Origin: Anabaena sp. 4-3 | Lineage (GTDB): Bacteria > Cyanobacteriota > Cyanobacteriia > Cyanobacteriales > Nostocaceae | Assembly: GCF_001597745.1 (NCBI RefSeq) | Contig: NZ_LUHJ01000065.1 | Span: 1-64,000, forward strand | Length of the DNA: 64,000 nucleotides | Direction of reading: 5' to 3' | Shown here: positions 63,628-64,000 of the stretch, one piece after another | How positions within the stretch are numbered: position 1 is the stretch's first letter | Layout: each line of letters starts with the position of its first letter | Notes under the pieces: generated by a model | Told to the model about the DNA's origin: nothing | Seen by the model: only the letters and a program-made list of their open reading frames with translations | Database searches by the model: none | Made by a program: the position numbers and the translations under genes

Positions 63628-64000
63628 GTGGATTTCTTCTCCGATTTCTTGATGCGCTTCCTAGCGCAGTTGCAGTCCCCGACACTCGGCTTTCTGATTG
63701 GTGGTATGATCGTTGCCGCCCTCAGTAGCCGACTGGAAATTCCAGATGCGATCTATAAGTTCATTGTCTTCATGCTGCTCATAAAAGTCGGACTGAGCGG
63801 CGGCATTGCGATCCGCAATGCCAATCTGGTGGAGATGCTATTGCCCGCAGTGTTCGCCATAGCAATGGGGGTACTGATCGTGTTCATCGGGCGCTATACG
63901 TTGGCCATGCTGCCGAATGTCAAAACCGTTGATGCCATTGCGACCGCGGGCTTGTTCGGTGCCGTGAGTGGCTCTACCCTCGCCGCCGCCCTGACTCTAC
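63628..64000 (+). CDS. sbtA: SbtA, sodium-dependent bicarbonate transporter (5' part)
   Basis: Partial gene: 124 codons to the window edge, continuing beyond it. Starts at GTG 63628, 5 bases after AAGGAGG. The sequence reads DFFSDFLMRFLAQLQSPTLG, then GFLIGGMIVAALSSRLEIPDA, IYKFIVFMLLIKVGLSGG and TVDAIATAGLFGAVSGSTLA. These are strongly conserved SbtA segments with about four membrane helices visible. SbtA imports bicarbonate with Na+ across the plasma membrane as part of the CO2-concentrating mechanism and is shut by SbtB. The partner sbtB lies upstream on the opposite strand. Confidence 0.93.
   Translation, partial: MDFFSDFLMRFLAQLQSPTLGFLIGGMIVAALSSRLEIPDAIYKFIVFMLLIKVGLSGGIAIRNANLVEMLLPAVFAIAMGVLIVFIGRYTLAMLPNVKTVDAIATAGLFGAVSGSTLAAALTL

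Overview
The window comes from a filamentous, heterocyst-type cyanobacterium close to Nostoc/Anabaena. It carries a C-phycocyanin operon with four rod-core linkers (cpcG1 to cpcG4), psaE, a SufR-controlled suf cluster, many GCGATCGC (HIP1) octamers, heptanucleotide tandem repeats (TAATGAC-, GGGGACT- and AATTCAAA-type) and a set of small palindromic dispersed repeats. All functions are read from sequence motifs; no database search was run.

Layout. 0-7.4 kb: psaE, mutM, a PAS-PAS-GGDEF cyclase, bifunctional putA and a small membrane-anchored protein. 7.6-15.0 kb (minus strand): cpcB-cpcA-cpcC-cpcD-cpcE-cpcF-cpcG1-cpcG2-cpcG3(cpcL)-cpcG4, a phycobilisome rod operon with its chromophore lyase. 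No phycoerythrocyanin (pec) genes lie upstream of cpcB. 15.6-23.2 kb: an RluA-family pseudouridine synthase, two response regulators (the second with a degenerate receiver), a methyltransferase, siroheme genes (cobA, sirB), a kinase-GUN4 fusion and tRNA-His. 23.8-34.3 kb: a luciferase-like oxidoreductase, an amylo-alpha-1,6-glucosidase-like enzyme, a P-type cation ATPase, a histidine kinase overlapping a PhnD-like lipoprotein, and a carotenoid-desaturase-like flavoprotein. 34.6-36.2 kb: a CRISPR array of 23 repeats with no cas genes in the window. 36.5-44.4 kb: mltA, a DUF72 protein, a hydrolase/phosphoribosyltransferase pair and a large zinc metalloprotease.

45.0-49.6 kb is an NAD-biosynthesis operon (pncB, nadD, nrtR, nadE). 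Its promoter holds a palindrome that is a strong candidate for the operator of its own Nudix-type repressor NrtR. It is followed by a wrecked ABC-transporter ATPase gene carrying an inserted element of about 460 bp. 54.2-60.2 kb is sufR facing sufBCDS, with two copies of the CAAC-N6-GTTG SufR motif between them.

From about 60.3 kb the character changes. A decayed IS605-type tnpB is followed by a more G+C-rich, gene-poor stretch with a transposase relic, sbtB (minus strand, lacking the usual C-terminal Cys motif), a one-helix small protein, leucine-rich-repeat remnants and the 5' part of sbtA (plus strand, running off the window). This looks like an acquired or rearranged inorganic-carbon-uptake locus.

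A recurring theme is small palindromic repeats landing inside genes and being translated in frame (putA, sufD, the tnpB relic, probably mutM).
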